DNA of 64,000 nt from Ruminococcus sp. (GTDB taxonomy: Bacteria > Bacillota > Clostridia > Oscillospirales > Ruminococcaceae), in the NCBI GenBank assembly GCA_029060305.1, contig JAIDUG010000035.1, positions 46,134 through 110,133 on the forward strand, read 5' to 3'. The first letter of the stretch is position 1. Each line of letters opens with the position of its first letter. Under the pieces are notes generated by a model. The model had not been told where the DNA came from and ran no database searches. It saw only the letters and a list, made by a program, of their open reading frames with translations. The position numbers and the translations under genes were made by a program. Positions 1 through 8,809 of the stretch are shown one piece after another.

Positions 1-2
1 TT

Positions 3-389
3 GACAGTATTCCGGATGGCAGATGGGCAGAAAGTGTTAGCAGAAAAGGTATGTACAATCTTGTTGCGACAGAAAACGGTCAGATAATCGGAACTTGTGG
101 TTTTTGTCGTTCGAGGTGGGAAAAGTACAGTCATTACGGTGAAATCGTATCTATATATTTTCTGCCTGAGTATACTGGAAAAGGTTTTGGGAAATACCTG
201 CTTGACAGAGCGATTACAGAACTGAAAAAAATGGGATTCCGGTATGTTCTGTTGTATGTTTTAGAAGAAAATTTCAGAGCAAGAAAATTCTATGAAAATT
301 ATGGTTTTGTTTTCAGTGGAGAATACATGAAAGATGTAATTGGTGGAAAAGAAGTCAAAGAAATAATGTATGTTTACCATACAGATTAA
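3..389 (+). CDS. GNAT family N-acetyltransferase (5' truncated by window edge)
   Basis: The reading frame is open from base 3 with no stop, so the first Met at base 51 is probably internal and the N-terminus lies outside the window. The visible part has the GNAT core: a beta4 segment (EIVSIYFLPEY), the acetyl-CoA pyrophosphate loop of the R/Q-x-x-G-x-G/A type (here TGKGFGKYLL) and the C-terminal N-x-x-A-x-x-F-Y-x-x-x-G-F motif (NFRARKFYENYGF). It should transfer an acetyl group from acetyl-CoA to an amine; the substrate cannot be told. It is followed 28 bp later by an unknown gene on the same strand. Confidence 0.85.
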   Translation, partial: DSIPDGRWAESVSRKGMYNLVATENGQIIGTCGFCRSRWEKYSHYGEIVSIYFLPEYTGKGFGKYLLDRAITELKKMGFRYVLLYVLEENFRARKFYENYGFVFSGEYMKDVIGGKEVKEIMYVYHTD

Positions 390-417
390 TTATAAATAAT
401 AAAGAGGCGTTTAAATT

Positions 418-1026
418 ATGGACAGTATCAAAGAATATATCAGGAATCTGAATGTTGACGATATTCCGTGGCACAGAATGATTACAGCTTATGAAACTGC
501 TGAAAAATATCCCGAATATCTCAGTATTCTTGACGAAATGAAAGACCTTGAGGAAGTAAAAAAGGCGTGGAACAGTATTTCAGACTTTGAACATCAGTCA
601 ACACTTTATACGCCTGCTCCGTTTGTGGTTGTTTTTCTTGTAAGAATCTATGAAAAGGCAAAGCAGATGGATAATCCGGTTGCGGTGTGGCTTGCGGATA
701 AACTGTCAGACGAGTTCAAATATTATTTGGAAATATGCAATGATGCTGAAAAAAGTGAACACGCTGACCCACTGGAAAATATGTCGGATATTCTGAACGA
801 TAAATATCTGCTTCCGGAGGGTTTCGACCTTGACCCCGAATATGACGAAGATGACGACGACGAAGACATTGTTGATGTTGACGAGTTTATAGCCGGTCTT
901 TTTCCGGAAGATTTATTTTACAGTCTTTATTATTACACAGGTAAAATACTTCTTGAAACTCTTGAAATCAATGATAATGGCAAGTTGTCTGATATGAAAG
1001 AAAAAATTAAAAAATTTCTGGAGTGA
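418..1026 (+). CDS. Hypothetical acidic protein
   Basis: 202 residues, start supported by an AAAGAGG Shine-Dalgarno upstream. It is soluble and helical in appearance, with a strongly acidic stretch (about residues 140-155, mostly Asp/Glu) near the middle-to-C-terminal part. No signal peptide or membrane segment. I do not recognise a family. It sits between two GNAT acetyltransferase genes, only 12 bp before the second, so the three may be co-transcribed. Acidic proteins of this kind can be immunity-type or DNA-mimic proteins, but nothing here proves that. Confidence 0.7.
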   Translation: MDSIKEYIRNLNVDDIPWHRMITAYETAEKYPEYLSILDEMKDLEEVKKAWNSISDFEHQSTLYTPAPFVVVFLVRIYEKAKQMDNPVAVWLADKLSDEFKYYLEICNDAEKSEHADPLENMSDILNDKYLLPEGFDLDPEYDEDDDDEDIVDVDEFIAGLFPEDLFYSLYYYTGKILLETLEINDNGKLSDMKEKIKKFLE

Positions 1027-1038
1027 TTCTGAAAAAAT

Positions 1039-1473
1039 ATGATAAGAAAGTTTTGTGGTAATGACATTAATCGTGTTATGACTATATGGTTTGAAGCAAA
1101 TATGGATTCGCACAATTTTGTAAATCCTGAATACTGGAAAGAAAAATATAATGAAGTGAAGTCAATGATACCACAGGCGGAAGTATATATCTATGAAAGC
1201 GATGGTATAATAAAAGGTTTTATCGGACTTGATGGTGATTATATTGCCGGAATATTCGTCGATAAAATATACAGGTCGGAGGGTATCGGAACAGCTCTTA
1301 TCCGTTTCATAAAGAACAGTCATGAAAGACTGATTTTATCAGTTTATGAAAAAAATAAGTCTGCTGTAAGGTTCTATGAAAAATCCGGTTTTGTGGTTGT
1401 GTTGACCGGAACAGATAGCGATACATTGCAGACTGAATATACTATGTTATGGGAACGTACAGAAAATAAATAA
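1039..1473 (+). CDS. GNAT family N-acetyltransferase (YiaC/YjaB-like)
   Basis: 144 residues covering a single complete GNAT fold. The N-terminal [17 protein letters not shown] is typical of the YiaC/YjaB-like group. The acetyl-CoA loop reads [11 protein letters not shown] and the last helix reads [15 protein letters not shown]. YiaC relatives acetylate protein lysines or small amines; the substrate here is unknown. The ribosome-binding site is weak (GGAG about 15 bp upstream), which suggests coupling to the preceding gene that ends 12 bp upstream. Confidence 0.85.
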   Translation: MIRKFCGNDINRVMTIWFEANMDSHNFVNPEYWKEKYNEVKSMIPQAEVYIYESDGIIKGFIGLDGDYIAGIFVDKIYRSEGIGTALIRFIKNSHERLILSVYEKNKSAVRFYEKSGFVVVLTGTDSDTLQTEYTMLWERTENK

Positions 1474-1529
1474 AAAATAACTTCATACAGAAGTTTAATA
1501 TAAAAAATCTGAAAGGAATGATTCAAAAA

Positions 1530-2804
1530 ATGGGTATGACAATGACACAGAAAATTCTTGCATCGCACGCAGGATTTGAAACGGTTCAGGCAGGACAGCT
1601 TATACTTGCCAGTCTGGACTTGGTACTCGGAAATGACATAACGTCTCCGGTAGCTATAAAGGAGTTCGCAAAACTCAACAAGGAAAAGGTGTTCGACAAA
1701 GACAAGGTTACAATGGTTATGGACCATTTTGCACCTAACAAGGATATAAAAGCCGCTGAACAGTGTAAGATGTGCCGTGATTTCTGCGGTGAAAAGGAAG
1801 TAACACACTTCTATGATGTAGGAAAAATGGGCATAGAACACGCACTTCTGCCCGAAAAAGGTCTTGTGACTTCCGGTAACGTTGTAATCGGTGCTGATTC
1901 TCACACCTGTACTTATGGTGCATTGGGAGCATTTTCAACCGGAATAGGCTCAACAGATATGGCTTGCGGAATGGCTATCGGTAAAGCGTGGTTTAAAGTA
2001 CCGTCTGCTATAAAGTTCAATCTTACAGGTAAACTCCGCAAGTACGTTTCCGGTAAGGACGTTATACTTCACATTATCGGTAAAATCGGCGTTGACGGTG
2101 CTTTGTATCGTTCAATGGAGTTCACAGGCGAGGGACTTGCTTCACTCTCAATGGCTGACCGTCTCTGTATTGCAAATATGGCTATTGAAGCAGGTGCTAA
2201 GAACGGTATATTTGAGGTTGACGACATCACGCTTGAATACGTAAAGGCTCATGGTGCAAAAGAACCTGTTGTTTACAAAGCGGACGAAGATGCAGTTTAC
2301 GACGAAGTTATTGACATAAATCTTTCTGAAATCGAACCTACAGTATCTTTCCCGCATCTTCCGGAAAACGCTAAGACTTTTGACCAGTTCGGTGACATAG
2401 AAATAAATCAGGTAGTAATCGGTTCATGTACAAACGGCAGACTTGAGGACTTACAGGAAGCAGCAGAAATCATGAAAGGTAAACAGTGTGCAAAAGGTGT
2501 ACGTGTGATAGTGATTCCTGCAACTCAGCAGATTTATCTTGATGCTATGGAACAGGGTCTTTTGAAGATATTCATTGAAAGCGGTGCAGTAGTTTCCACT
2601 CCGACTTGCGGACCGTGCCTTGGTGGACATATGGGTATACTCACAAAGGGTGAACGTGCAGTCGCAACAACAAACCGTAACTTTGTCGGACGTATGGGAC
2701 ACGTTGAATCTGAAGTATATCTTGCAAGTCCGGCAGTAGCGGCAGCAAGTGCTATAACAGGAAAAATTTCAAGTCCGTGGGAGGTTATGAGCTATGAAAT
2801 ATGA
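1530..2804 (+). CDS. leuC: 3-isopropylmalate dehydratase large subunit
   Basis: Isomerises 2-isopropylmalate to 3-isopropylmalate in leucine synthesis, as a heterodimer with LeuD. About 424 residues, the short LeuC2/HacA-like form rather than the ~465-residue enterobacterial form. Fe-S ligands are visible in GSCTNGR (near residue 298) and [10 protein letters not shown] (near 359), plus [10 protein letters not shown]. Start choice: GAAAGGA ends directly against an ATG at 1518 (no spacer), while the in-frame ATG at 1530 is 12 bp away and gives the usual family N-terminus [15 protein letters not shown]. The stop overlaps the leuD start by 11 bp, indicating translational coupling. Confidence 0.97.
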   Translation: MGMTMTQKILASHAGFETVQAGQLILASLDLVLGNDITSPVAIKEFAKLNKEKVFDKDKVTMVMDHFAPNKDIKAAEQCKMCRDFCGEKEVTHFYDVGKMGIEHALLPEKGLVTSGNVVIGADSHTCTYGALGAFSTGIGSTDMACGMAIGKAWFKVPSAIKFNLTGKLRKYVSGKDVILHIIGKIGVDGALYRSMEFTGEGLASLSMADRLCIANMAIEAGAKNGIFEVDDITLEYVKAHGAKEPVVYKADEDAVYDEVIDINLSEIEPTVSFPHLPENAKTFDQFGDIEINQVVIGSCTNGRLEDLQEAAEIMKGKQCAKGVRVIVIPATQQIYLDAMEQGLLKIFIESGAVVSTPTCGPCLGGHMGILTKGERAVATTNRNFVGRMGHVESEVYLASPAVAAASAITGKISSPWEVMSYEI

Positions 2805-3288
2805 GGGTAAAGTTATTAAGTACGGTGATAACGTTGATACAGACGTAATTATTCCGGCACGTTATCTCAACACAAGCGACCATAAAGAACTCGCTTCACA
2901 TTGTATGGAAGATTTGGACAAGACTTTTGTTACACGTGTACAGCAGGGCGATATTATTACAGCAGGTTTCAATTTCGGATGTGGTTCGTCAAGAGAACAC
3001 GCTCCTATTGCTATCAAGGCAAGCGGTATATCACTTGTTATCGCAAAAAGTTTCGCAAGAATTTTTTACAGAAACTCAATAAATATCGGTCTTGCTATAG
3101 TAGAGTGTCCGGAAGCCGTTGACGGTATCAGCGAGGGCGACAAGTTAGAAGCTGACCTTGACAACGGTATTATCCGCAACCTTACAACAGGCAAGGAATA
3201 CAAGACAGCACCGTTTCCGGAGTTCGTACAGAAAATCATTGAAAATGGTGGTCTGATTAACTCTATTGCAGAGGGTATTATAAAGTAA
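2794..3288 (+). CDS. leuD: 3-isopropylmalate dehydratase small subunit
   Basis: 164 residues, the short LeuD2 type that partners short LeuC. The conserved N-terminus [17 protein letters not shown] and the swivel-domain active-site loop [11 protein letters not shown] are both present, as is the [16 protein letters not shown] motif. Translation begins inside the end of leuC (11-bp overlap), as expected for stoichiometric subunits. An intergenic hairpin follows before the next gene. Confidence 0.97.
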   Translation: MKYEGKVIKYGDNVDTDVIIPARYLNTSDHKELASHCMEDLDKTFVTRVQQGDIITAGFNFGCGSSREHAPIAIKASGISLVIAKSFARIFYRNSINIGLAIVECPEAVDGISEGDKLEADLDNGIIRNLTTGKEYKTAPFPEFVQKIIENGGLINSIAEGIIK

Positions 3289-3295
3289 TTTCTTT

Positions 3296-3343
3296 GTGCG
3301 GAGTGGGAAAATAATTCCTGCTCCGTACTGATTGGAGTTTTTT
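3296..3343 (+). promoter_or_regulatory. Mutually exclusive hairpins between leuD and the next gene
   Basis: GTGCGGAG (3296-3303) can pair with CTCCGTAC (3321-3328, one G-U). The CTCC at 3321-3324 can alternatively pair with GGAG at 3334-3337, which is the Shine-Dalgarno of the next gene and is followed by six or seven T. The two folds compete for the same CTCC. This would allow SD masking or weak attenuation inside the leu operon, but the second stem is only 4 bp, so this is a suggestion only. Confidence 0.3.
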
Positions 3344-3781
3344 ATGAGTAAGATAATTAAAAACTTTAAAGAAATTGCTCCGAATAAGGAAATAACAAAA
3401 GGTACTTTCACAAGCAAATTCTTTAAGAATGAGAATACACAGGAAATGACTGTATATACCCGTAATAAATCTCTTATGGACTATGCGGAAAAATGTATAA
3501 ATCATTTCAATTCGCTTTCTGATGATATGATTGACGAAATATGTCACGGACTTATTGAAAGCTGTCATTTATCGGATTCAGACGTGGATTTTGAACTTCC
3601 TGAACTTGAAAACGTAAGGGATATTCTTGATTACTGTTGGTTTACTTCACTTGTTACTATTGCAGACGACGGAATATATTATTTAGTTGAGGGTAAAGGC
3701 GACTGGGGAGAAGAAGTCGGATTTGTAATACATAATGATAATGTAAATTATGTTGGTTATGATTATTTTAATGTTGTATAA
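3344..3781 (+). CDS. Hypothetical protein, immunity-like (DUF6985-like) C-terminus
   Basis: 145 residues from the ATG at 3344, chosen because GGAG lies 6 bp upstream; the frame also has a TTG at 3332, which would put the SD inside the gene. No signal peptide or membrane segment. The C-terminal part (YLVEGKGDWGEEVGFVIHNDNVNYVG) resembles the Trp-Glu-rich ending of small immunity-like proteins of the DUF6985 type; this is from memory of the pattern and not certain. It lies between leuD and leuB on the same strand, so it is co-transcribed with leucine genes although no leucine role is evident. Confidence 0.7.
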   Translation: MSKIIKNFKEIAPNKEITKGTFTSKFFKNENTQEMTVYTRNKSLMDYAEKCINHFNSLSDDMIDEICHGLIESCHLSDSDVDFELPELENVRDILDYCWFTSLVTIADDGIYYLVEGKGDWGEEVGFVIHNDNVNYVGYDYFNVV

Positions 3782-3797
3782 AAGGAGATAATAAAAA

Positions 3798-4871
3798 ATG
3801 GAATTTAATATAGCACTTCTTAAAGGTGACGGCATAGGTCCTGAAATAGTGGACAGTACCGTTGCAGTACTTGAAAAAGTGGCTGAAAAATACGGTCATA
3901 AATTCAACTTCACACCGTATCTGATAGGCGGTTGTGCATACGACGCTACGGGCGAACCGCTCCCGAAAGAAACAGTTGACGGTTGTCTTGCAAGCGACAG
4001 CGTACTTTTAGGAGCAGTAGGCGGTTATAAATGGGACAATCTTTCCGGCGACAAGAGACCCGAAAAGGCTTTACTGGGAATACGTTCAGCACTCGGACTT
4101 TTCACAAATTTACGTCCTGCTAAACTCTATCCTGCATTGCGTTCAGCATCACCGCTGAAAGAAGAAATTGTCGGCGACGGTTTTGATATAATGATAGTAC
4201 GTGAACTTACAGGCGGAATTTATTTCGGCGACCGTGGCTATCGTCAGGGAAAATACGGTGAAGAAGCATACGATACAGAGGCTTATAGCGTAACGGAAAT
4301 CGAGAGAATCGGACGTGTTGCATTTGAGACAGCTATGAAACGCAACAAGAAACTTTGCAGTATCGACAAGGCAAATGTTCTTGAAAGCTCACGTCTCTGG
4401 AGAAAGACAATGCACGAACTTGCTGAACAGTATCCGGAAGTAGAATATAGTGATATGTTTGTTGACAATGGTGCAATGCAGTTAGTAAGAAACCCACAGC
4501 AGTTTGACGTTATCGTTACTTCAAATATGTTCGGCGATATTCTTTCCGACGAGGCTTCACAAATAACCGGTTCAATCGGAATGTTAGCATCTGCATCACT
4601 CGGAGCAGGTACAAGAGGTATGTACGAACCTATTCACGGCTCTGCACCTGACATTGCAGGACAGAATAAAGCTAATCCGATTGCGACGATACTTTCCGGA
4701 GCAATGATGTTGAGATATTCTTTCGGACTTTCGGAAGAAGCAGACGCTATCGAAAAAGCTGTTGATAAGGTACTCAATGCCGGATACCGTACCGCTGACC
4801 TTATGGGAAGTAAAGAGGGTACACCGCTTACTTGTACAGAAATGACGGAAAAAGTATTGGAGGCGTTATAA
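3798..4871 (+). CDS. leuB: 3-isopropylmalate dehydrogenase
   Basis: 357 residues, the normal length. NAD-dependent oxidative decarboxylation of 3-isopropylmalate to 4-methyl-2-oxopentanoate in leucine synthesis. Motifs: N-terminal [12 protein letters not shown], substrate-binding [10 protein letters not shown] with the following Tyr, catalytic [47 protein letters not shown] metal/substrate region, and NAD-binding [19 protein letters not shown] good SD (AAAGGAG) lies upstream. The stop is 2 bp before the next gene's start. No leuA is in the window. Confidence 0.97.
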   Translation: MEFNIALLKGDGIGPEIVDSTVAVLEKVAEKYGHKFNFTPYLIGGCAYDATGEPLPKETVDGCLASDSVLLGAVGGYKWDNLSGDKRPEKALLGIRSALGLFTNLRPAKLYPALRSASPLKEEIVGDGFDIMIVRELTGGIYFGDRGYRQGKYGEEAYDTEAYSVTEIERIGRVAFETAMKRNKKLCSIDKANVLESSRLWRKTMHELAEQYPEVEYSDMFVDNGAMQLVRNPQQFDVIVTSNMFGDILSDEASQITGSIGMLASASLGAGTRGMYEPIHGSAPDIAGQNKANPIATILSGAMMLRYSFGLSEEADAIEKAVDKVLNAGYRTADLMGSKEGTPLTCTEMTEKVLEAL

Positions 4872-4873
4872 TA

Positions 4874-6064
4874 ATGAACAGAAAAATACTTGACTGTAAA
4901 ATGTTTTCGCTTGCTGTTTTATGGGAAGTATCACAAGACCACACTATAAACAGTCTTTGGAAACTTCTTGATGACTGGACGGAAAAGCCTGTCAGTGAAT
5001 TTATTGAACGGTATTCAGCATTTGTTGGTGAACTTTACAATAAGAATATAAATCTCAGCGAATATATTCTGAAAGCTGTACTGGAAGATGAGAATTTCTA
5101 TATAATCGGAAAGGCTCAGGGAAAAGTTTTCGATAGCTATATAGTTGAGGCTGTTGAAAACGAACTGAAAATATTTCAGGAACTTTCACGACTTACTCCG
5201 GAAGATGTGACAGCTGGTATTGATTATGACGGTTTTCTGCCACGTTGGAGAACGTCAGAAATAGACTTTGTGGCGGAATATAACAAGCGTATCGAAAATA
5301 TCGGAAAATACGGTTACGGAAAGTATTCTCAGAACAGAATGTTTATTGTGAGAGACGGAAAGACGGTTGCTGTAAAATATCCCGATACACAGCGACTTGA
5401 CCACCTTTACGGTTATCAGAGAGAACGTCAGGCGGTTATTGACAATACGCTTGCACTTCTTGACGGCAAACCTGCTCAGAATGTATTGCTTTACGGTGAC
5501 GCAGGAACGGGAAAATCATCTTCTGTAAAAGCTATCGTAAACGAATACGCCGACAGGGGTTTACGTCTTATAGAAATAACTAAAGAACAGTTGAGGGACA
5601 TTCCGCACATTATTGACGATATAAGTCATAATCCGCTGAAATTCATAATTTTTATAGATGATTTGACATTTACTTCCGGTGAAGATTGTTTCGGTTCTCT
5701 CAAAGCTATGTTAGAGGGTTCAGCTTCTGCACGTTCCGACAATATCGCAATATATGCAACAAGCAACAGACGACATCTTGTAAAAGAAACGTTTTCAGAA
5801 CGTGACGGAGACGATATTCACCGCAACGATACTATGCAGGAATTAATTTCACTTTCCGCACGTTTCGGATTGCGTGTAAACTTCTCAAAACCTGACAAAA
5901 AGGAGTTTGTCCGCATAGCAGGAGAACTTGCAAAACAGAAAGGTCTTGAATTTGACGAAAAGGAATTTGAACTCAAAGCGGAAAGATTTGCGATGTCTTC
6001 CGGAAACGGTCGTTCACCAAGAACAGCTAAACAATTCGTAAATCAGCTTATAAACGAAAAATAA
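4874..6064 (+). CDS. DUF815-type AAA ATPase
   Basis: 396 residues from the ATG at 4874, whose SD (GGAGG) overlaps the end of leuB. Walker A GDAGTGKSS lies near residue 210, Walker B is FIIFIDDLTF, and the C-terminal AAA lid contains GRSPRTAKQFVNQL. This is the arrangement of the widespread DUF815 ATP-binding family, with an N-terminal helical region of about 130 residues. Its physiological role is not established. Tight spacing to leuB (2 bp) and to ilvA (23 bp) places it in the branched-chain amino-acid transcript. Confidence 0.9.
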   Translation: MNRKILDCKMFSLAVLWEVSQDHTINSLWKLLDDWTEKPVSEFIERYSAFVGELYNKNINLSEYILKAVLEDENFYIIGKAQGKVFDSYIVEAVENELKIFQELSRLTPEDVTAGIDYDGFLPRWRTSEIDFVAEYNKRIENIGKYGYGKYSQNRMFIVRDGKTVAVKYPDTQRLDHLYGYQRERQAVIDNTLALLDGKPAQNVLLYGDAGTGKSSSVKAIVNEYADRGLRLIEITKEQLRDIPHIIDDISHNPLKFIIFIDDLTFTSGEDCFGSLKAMLEGSASARSDNIAIYATSNRRHLVKETFSERDGDDIHRNDTMQELISLSARFGLRVNFSKPDKKEFVRIAGELAKQKGLEFDEKEFELKAERFAMSSGNGRSPRTAKQFVNQLINEK

Positions 6065-6087
6065 TATAAGGAGGTTTAATTTTCAAA

Positions 6088-7287
6088 ATGCTTACTCTTG
6101 ATAAAATCTATCATGCAAGATTTATTTTAAAACAGGTTATAAGGGAGACTGATATAATTCACGCTCCGAATATCAATCCTGAGTCTTCAATCTATCTTAA
6201 GACTGAAAATCTTCAGGTAACAGGTTCTTTCAAAGTACGTGGAGCTTATTATAAGATGTCACAGCTTTCCGACGAAGAAAAAGCACGTGGAGTAATTGCG
6301 TGTTCTGCCGGAAACCATGCACAAGGTGTAGCACTTGCCGCACAGAAAAACGGTATTCCTGCAATAATCTGTTTGCCGGACGGTGCACCAATTTCAAAGG
6401 TTCAGGCTACAAAGAGTTACGGTGCGGAAGTATGCCTTGTAAAAGGCGTATATGACGACGCTTATGCAGAAGCCCTTAGACAGCGTGACGAAAAAGGTTA
6501 TACATTTATTCACCCTTTTGACGATGAAAACGTTATAGCAGGACAGGGAACAATCGGTCTTGAACTTCTCGAACAGCTTCCGGAAGTAGATGCTGTAATA
6601 GTGCCGGTAGGCGGTGGCGGACTTATTTCAGGAGTTGCGTATGCAATAAAGAGCCTTAATCCGAATGTAAAAGTATATGGTGTACAGGCTTCCGGTGCGC
6701 CGAGTATGTTCAATTCCATTCATGACCATAAAATAGAATGTCTCGACAGTGTTTCAACGATTGCTGACGGTATCGCAGTTAAAGAACCAGGCGAAAATAC
6801 TTTCAAGTACGTTTCGGAATATGTTGACGATATTGTGACGGTTACAGACGACGAAATTTCAGCGGCTATACTTGCACTCATGGAAAAACAGAAACTTGTT
6901 ACAGAGGGTGCAGGAGCTGTTTCAGTAGCGGCTGCAATGTTCAATAAAGTTCCTGTAAAGGACAAGAAAGTTGTATGTCTGCTTTCAGGCGGAAATATCG
7001 ACGTTACAATACTTTCACGAGTTATAAAGCGTGGTCTGCTTATGACCGGAAGAACCTGCTCACTCAACATAGAACTTATTGACAAGCCAGGTCAGCTTAT
7101 GGACGTTTCAAAGATTATCGCAGAAGCAGGCGGAAACGTTATTTCAATACATCATGAACGTGCTAATGAGGGGTCAGCAGTGAACGGCTGTTATTTGAGA
7201 ATCGTTCTCGAAACACGCAACTATCAGCACATTGACGAAATAAGAAATGCTCTTAAAAATAAAGGTTTCAAAATCGTAAATGAATAA
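6088..7287 (+). CDS. ilvA: Threonine ammonia-lyase with C-terminal ACT domain
   Basis: 399 residues. A PLP enzyme that deaminates threonine to 2-oxobutanoate, the entry to isoleucine. The Schiff-base lysine is Lys49 in TGSFKVRGAYYK; the phosphate-binding loop is VPVGGGGLISG and the SAGNHAQGVA motif is intact. Residues from about 325 form one ACT domain (NIELIDKPGQLMDVSKIIAEAGGNVISI), as in the medium-length form, in contrast to the two ACT-like modules of long E. coli IlvA. SD AGGAGG precedes. It is followed 15 bp later by ridA, its classic functional partner. Confidence 0.95.
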   Translation: MLTLDKIYHARFILKQVIRETDIIHAPNINPESSIYLKTENLQVTGSFKVRGAYYKMSQLSDEEKARGVIACSAGNHAQGVALAAQKNGIPAIICLPDGAPISKVQATKSYGAEVCLVKGVYDDAYAEALRQRDEKGYTFIHPFDDENVIAGQGTIGLELLEQLPEVDAVIVPVGGGGLISGVAYAIKSLNPNVKVYGVQASGAPSMFNSIHDHKIECLDSVSTIADGIAVKEPGENTFKYVSEYVDDIVTVTDDEISAAILALMEKQKLVTEGAGAVSVAAAMFNKVPVKDKKVVCLLSGGNIDVTILSRVIKRGLLMTGRTCSLNIELIDKPGQLMDVSKIIAEAGGNVISIHHERANEGSAVNGCYLRIVLETRNYQHIDEIRNALKNKGFKIVNE

Positions 7288-7302
7288 CAGGAGGTTATAA
7301 AA

Positions 7303-7674
7303 ATGAAGAAAATTCACACAGATAAAGCACCGCAGGCGGTAGGACCTTATTCACAGGCAGTAGTTTCTGGTGGAATGGTTTACACTTCCGGACAGATTGC
7401 AATCAATCCGGCTACAAACAATATCGAGGCTGTAACTATTGAGGAACAGTCTGAGCAGGTTATGCAGAATCTCAAGGCCGTTTTAGAGGCTTCCGGTTCA
7501 TCATTCGACAAGGCTGTAAAAACAACTTGTTTTCTTGCTGATATGAACGATTTCGGAGCATTCAACGGCGTTTACGGAAAGTATTTTACATCACTTCCGG
7601 CAAGAAGTTGCGTTGCAGTAAAGACACTTCCGAAAAACGTTCTTGTTGAAGTGGAAGTTATCGCAGAAGTATAA
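7303..7674 (+). CDS. ridA: Reactive intermediate/imine deaminase RidA
   Basis: 123 residues, full-length RidA/YjgF. It hydrolyses 2-aminocrotonate and 2-aminoacrylate released by PLP dehydratases such as IlvA. Family motifs: APQAVGPYSQAV, GMVYTSGQIA, and the C-terminal PARSCVAVKTLPKNVLVEVEVIA containing the catalytic Arg. SD AGGAGG. Directly downstream of ilvA in the same operon, which agrees with its protective role. Confidence 0.96.
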   Translation: MKKIHTDKAPQAVGPYSQAVVSGGMVYTSGQIAINPATNNIEAVTIEEQSEQVMQNLKAVLEASGSSFDKAVKTTCFLADMNDFGAFNGVYGKYFTSLPARSCVAVKTLPKNVLVEVEVIAEV

Positions 7675-7681
7675 TATATAT

Positions 7682-7712
7682 GGACGGTTTATATTTATAT
7701 ATAGCCGTCCTT
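7682..7712 (+). terminator. Weak stem-loop at the end of the leu/ilv operon
   Basis: GGACGG (7682-7687) pairs with CCGTCC (7705-7710) around an AT-rich loop. The tail (TTATGATAAAAT) lacks a clean U tract, so termination may be inefficient. Confidence 0.4.
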
Positions 7713-7734
7713 ATGATAAAATAAAAGGTGATAT

Positions 7735-8793
7735 ATGGTAAAGAAGAATAGTAGTTTGCGTAATGCAAGTAACACTAAAGAAAATGAATTTTATACACAG
7801 CTTACTGACATTGAAAAAGAACTCAAATATTACAGACAGCATTTCAAAGGAAAAACAATACTCTGCAACTGTGATGACCCTTTTGAAAGTAATTTTGTAA
7901 AATTTTTTGCTATGCAGTTTAATTTTTTAGGTATCAAAAAACTAATAGCCACAAGCTATGCAACTTCACCGGTAATGTATACTCAACTGTCATTTTTCGG
8001 TGACGATGTTGAGACAGTAAAACATTCAAAAAAGCCTTATGTGATTGAGATTACAGAAATTACAGACGAAAACAATGACGGAGCAGTCGATTTACAGGAT
8101 TTTGAATTAATATTGAAGAAAAATCCTCCACGAACTCTTCAAGGTGACGGAGATTTCAGGTCAGCGGAATGTATAGAGTTTCTGAAAGAAGCAGATATTG
8201 TTGTGACAAATCCGCCGTTCAGCCTGTTCCGTGAGTATGTTGCACAGCTTATGGAGTATAATAAAAAATTTATCATAATAGGTAATCAGAACGCCATTAC
8301 ATACAAGGAAATATTTCCTTTATTAAAAGATAATAAAATGTGGCTTGGGTATAAAGTGGGTGATATGGCTTTTAAAGTTCCTGAAAGTTATGAGGAAAAA
8401 GCAACGAGATTTTGGATAGATGAAGATGGTCAGAAATGGAGAAGTTTAGGAAATATCTGTTGGTTCACAAATCTTGATATTCAGAAAAGACACGAAGATA
8501 TTATACTATTTAGAAACTATACTCCCGAAGATTACCCTAAATATGACAACTATAATGCAATAAATGTTAATAAAGTAGCTGATATACCAAGCGACTATGA
8601 TGGTATTATGGGTGTACCGATTACATTCTTTGACAAGTATAATCCGGAACAGTTTGAAATAATAGATGCTCTTAACAGATATGCACTTTTGGATTCACAA
8701 AATACAAATGCAATAGTAAAGGAAAAGCATTCTCATATGTGCAATATAAATGGTAAACCGACATATTTCAGAATTTTAATAAAAAAACGTTAA
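7735..8793 (+). CDS. EcoRI-family adenine-specific DNA methyltransferase (orphan)
   Basis: 352 residues. Resembles M.EcoRI-type adenine methyltransferases (Pfam EcoRI_methylase): N-terminal NTKENEFYTQLTDIEKELKYY, a SAM-binding-like region (ILCNCDDPFESNFVKFF), and catalytic NPPF near residue 159 (IVVTNPPFSLFREYV). It also has the family GNQNAITYKEIFPLLKDNKMWLG and WFTNLD segments. It should N6-methylate adenine in DNA. No restriction endonuclease, specificity subunit or mobile element is next to it, so it looks solitary. The target sequence cannot be read from the sequence. It has an AAAGGTGATAT ribosome-binding site like that of nadA downstream, 16 bp away. Confidence 0.85.
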   Translation: MVKKNSSLRNASNTKENEFYTQLTDIEKELKYYRQHFKGKTILCNCDDPFESNFVKFFAMQFNFLGIKKLIATSYATSPVMYTQLSFFGDDVETVKHSKKPYVIEITEITDENNDGAVDLQDFELILKKNPPRTLQGDGDFRSAECIEFLKEADIVVTNPPFSLFREYVAQLMEYNKKFIIIGNQNAITYKEIFPLLKDNKMWLGYKVGDMAFKVPESYEEKATRFWIDEDGQKWRSLGNICWFTNLDIQKRHEDIILFRNYTPEDYPKYDNYNAINVNKVADIPSDYDGIMGVPITFFDKYNPEQFEIIDALNRYALLDSQNTNAIVKEKHSHMCNINGKPTYFRILIKKR

Positions 8794-8809
8794 TAAAAGG
8801 TGATATAAT

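Noticed and set aside
1474..1529. Possible T-box or leucine leader before leuC
   Set aside because: The gap is only about 55 bp with a 6-bp hairpin (AACTTC/GAAGTT); no T-box motif or Leu-rich leader peptide is present.
1374..1904. Minus-strand open frame opposite leuC and the GNAT gene
   Set aside because: Runs across two real genes on the opposite strand, shadow-like composition, no SD.
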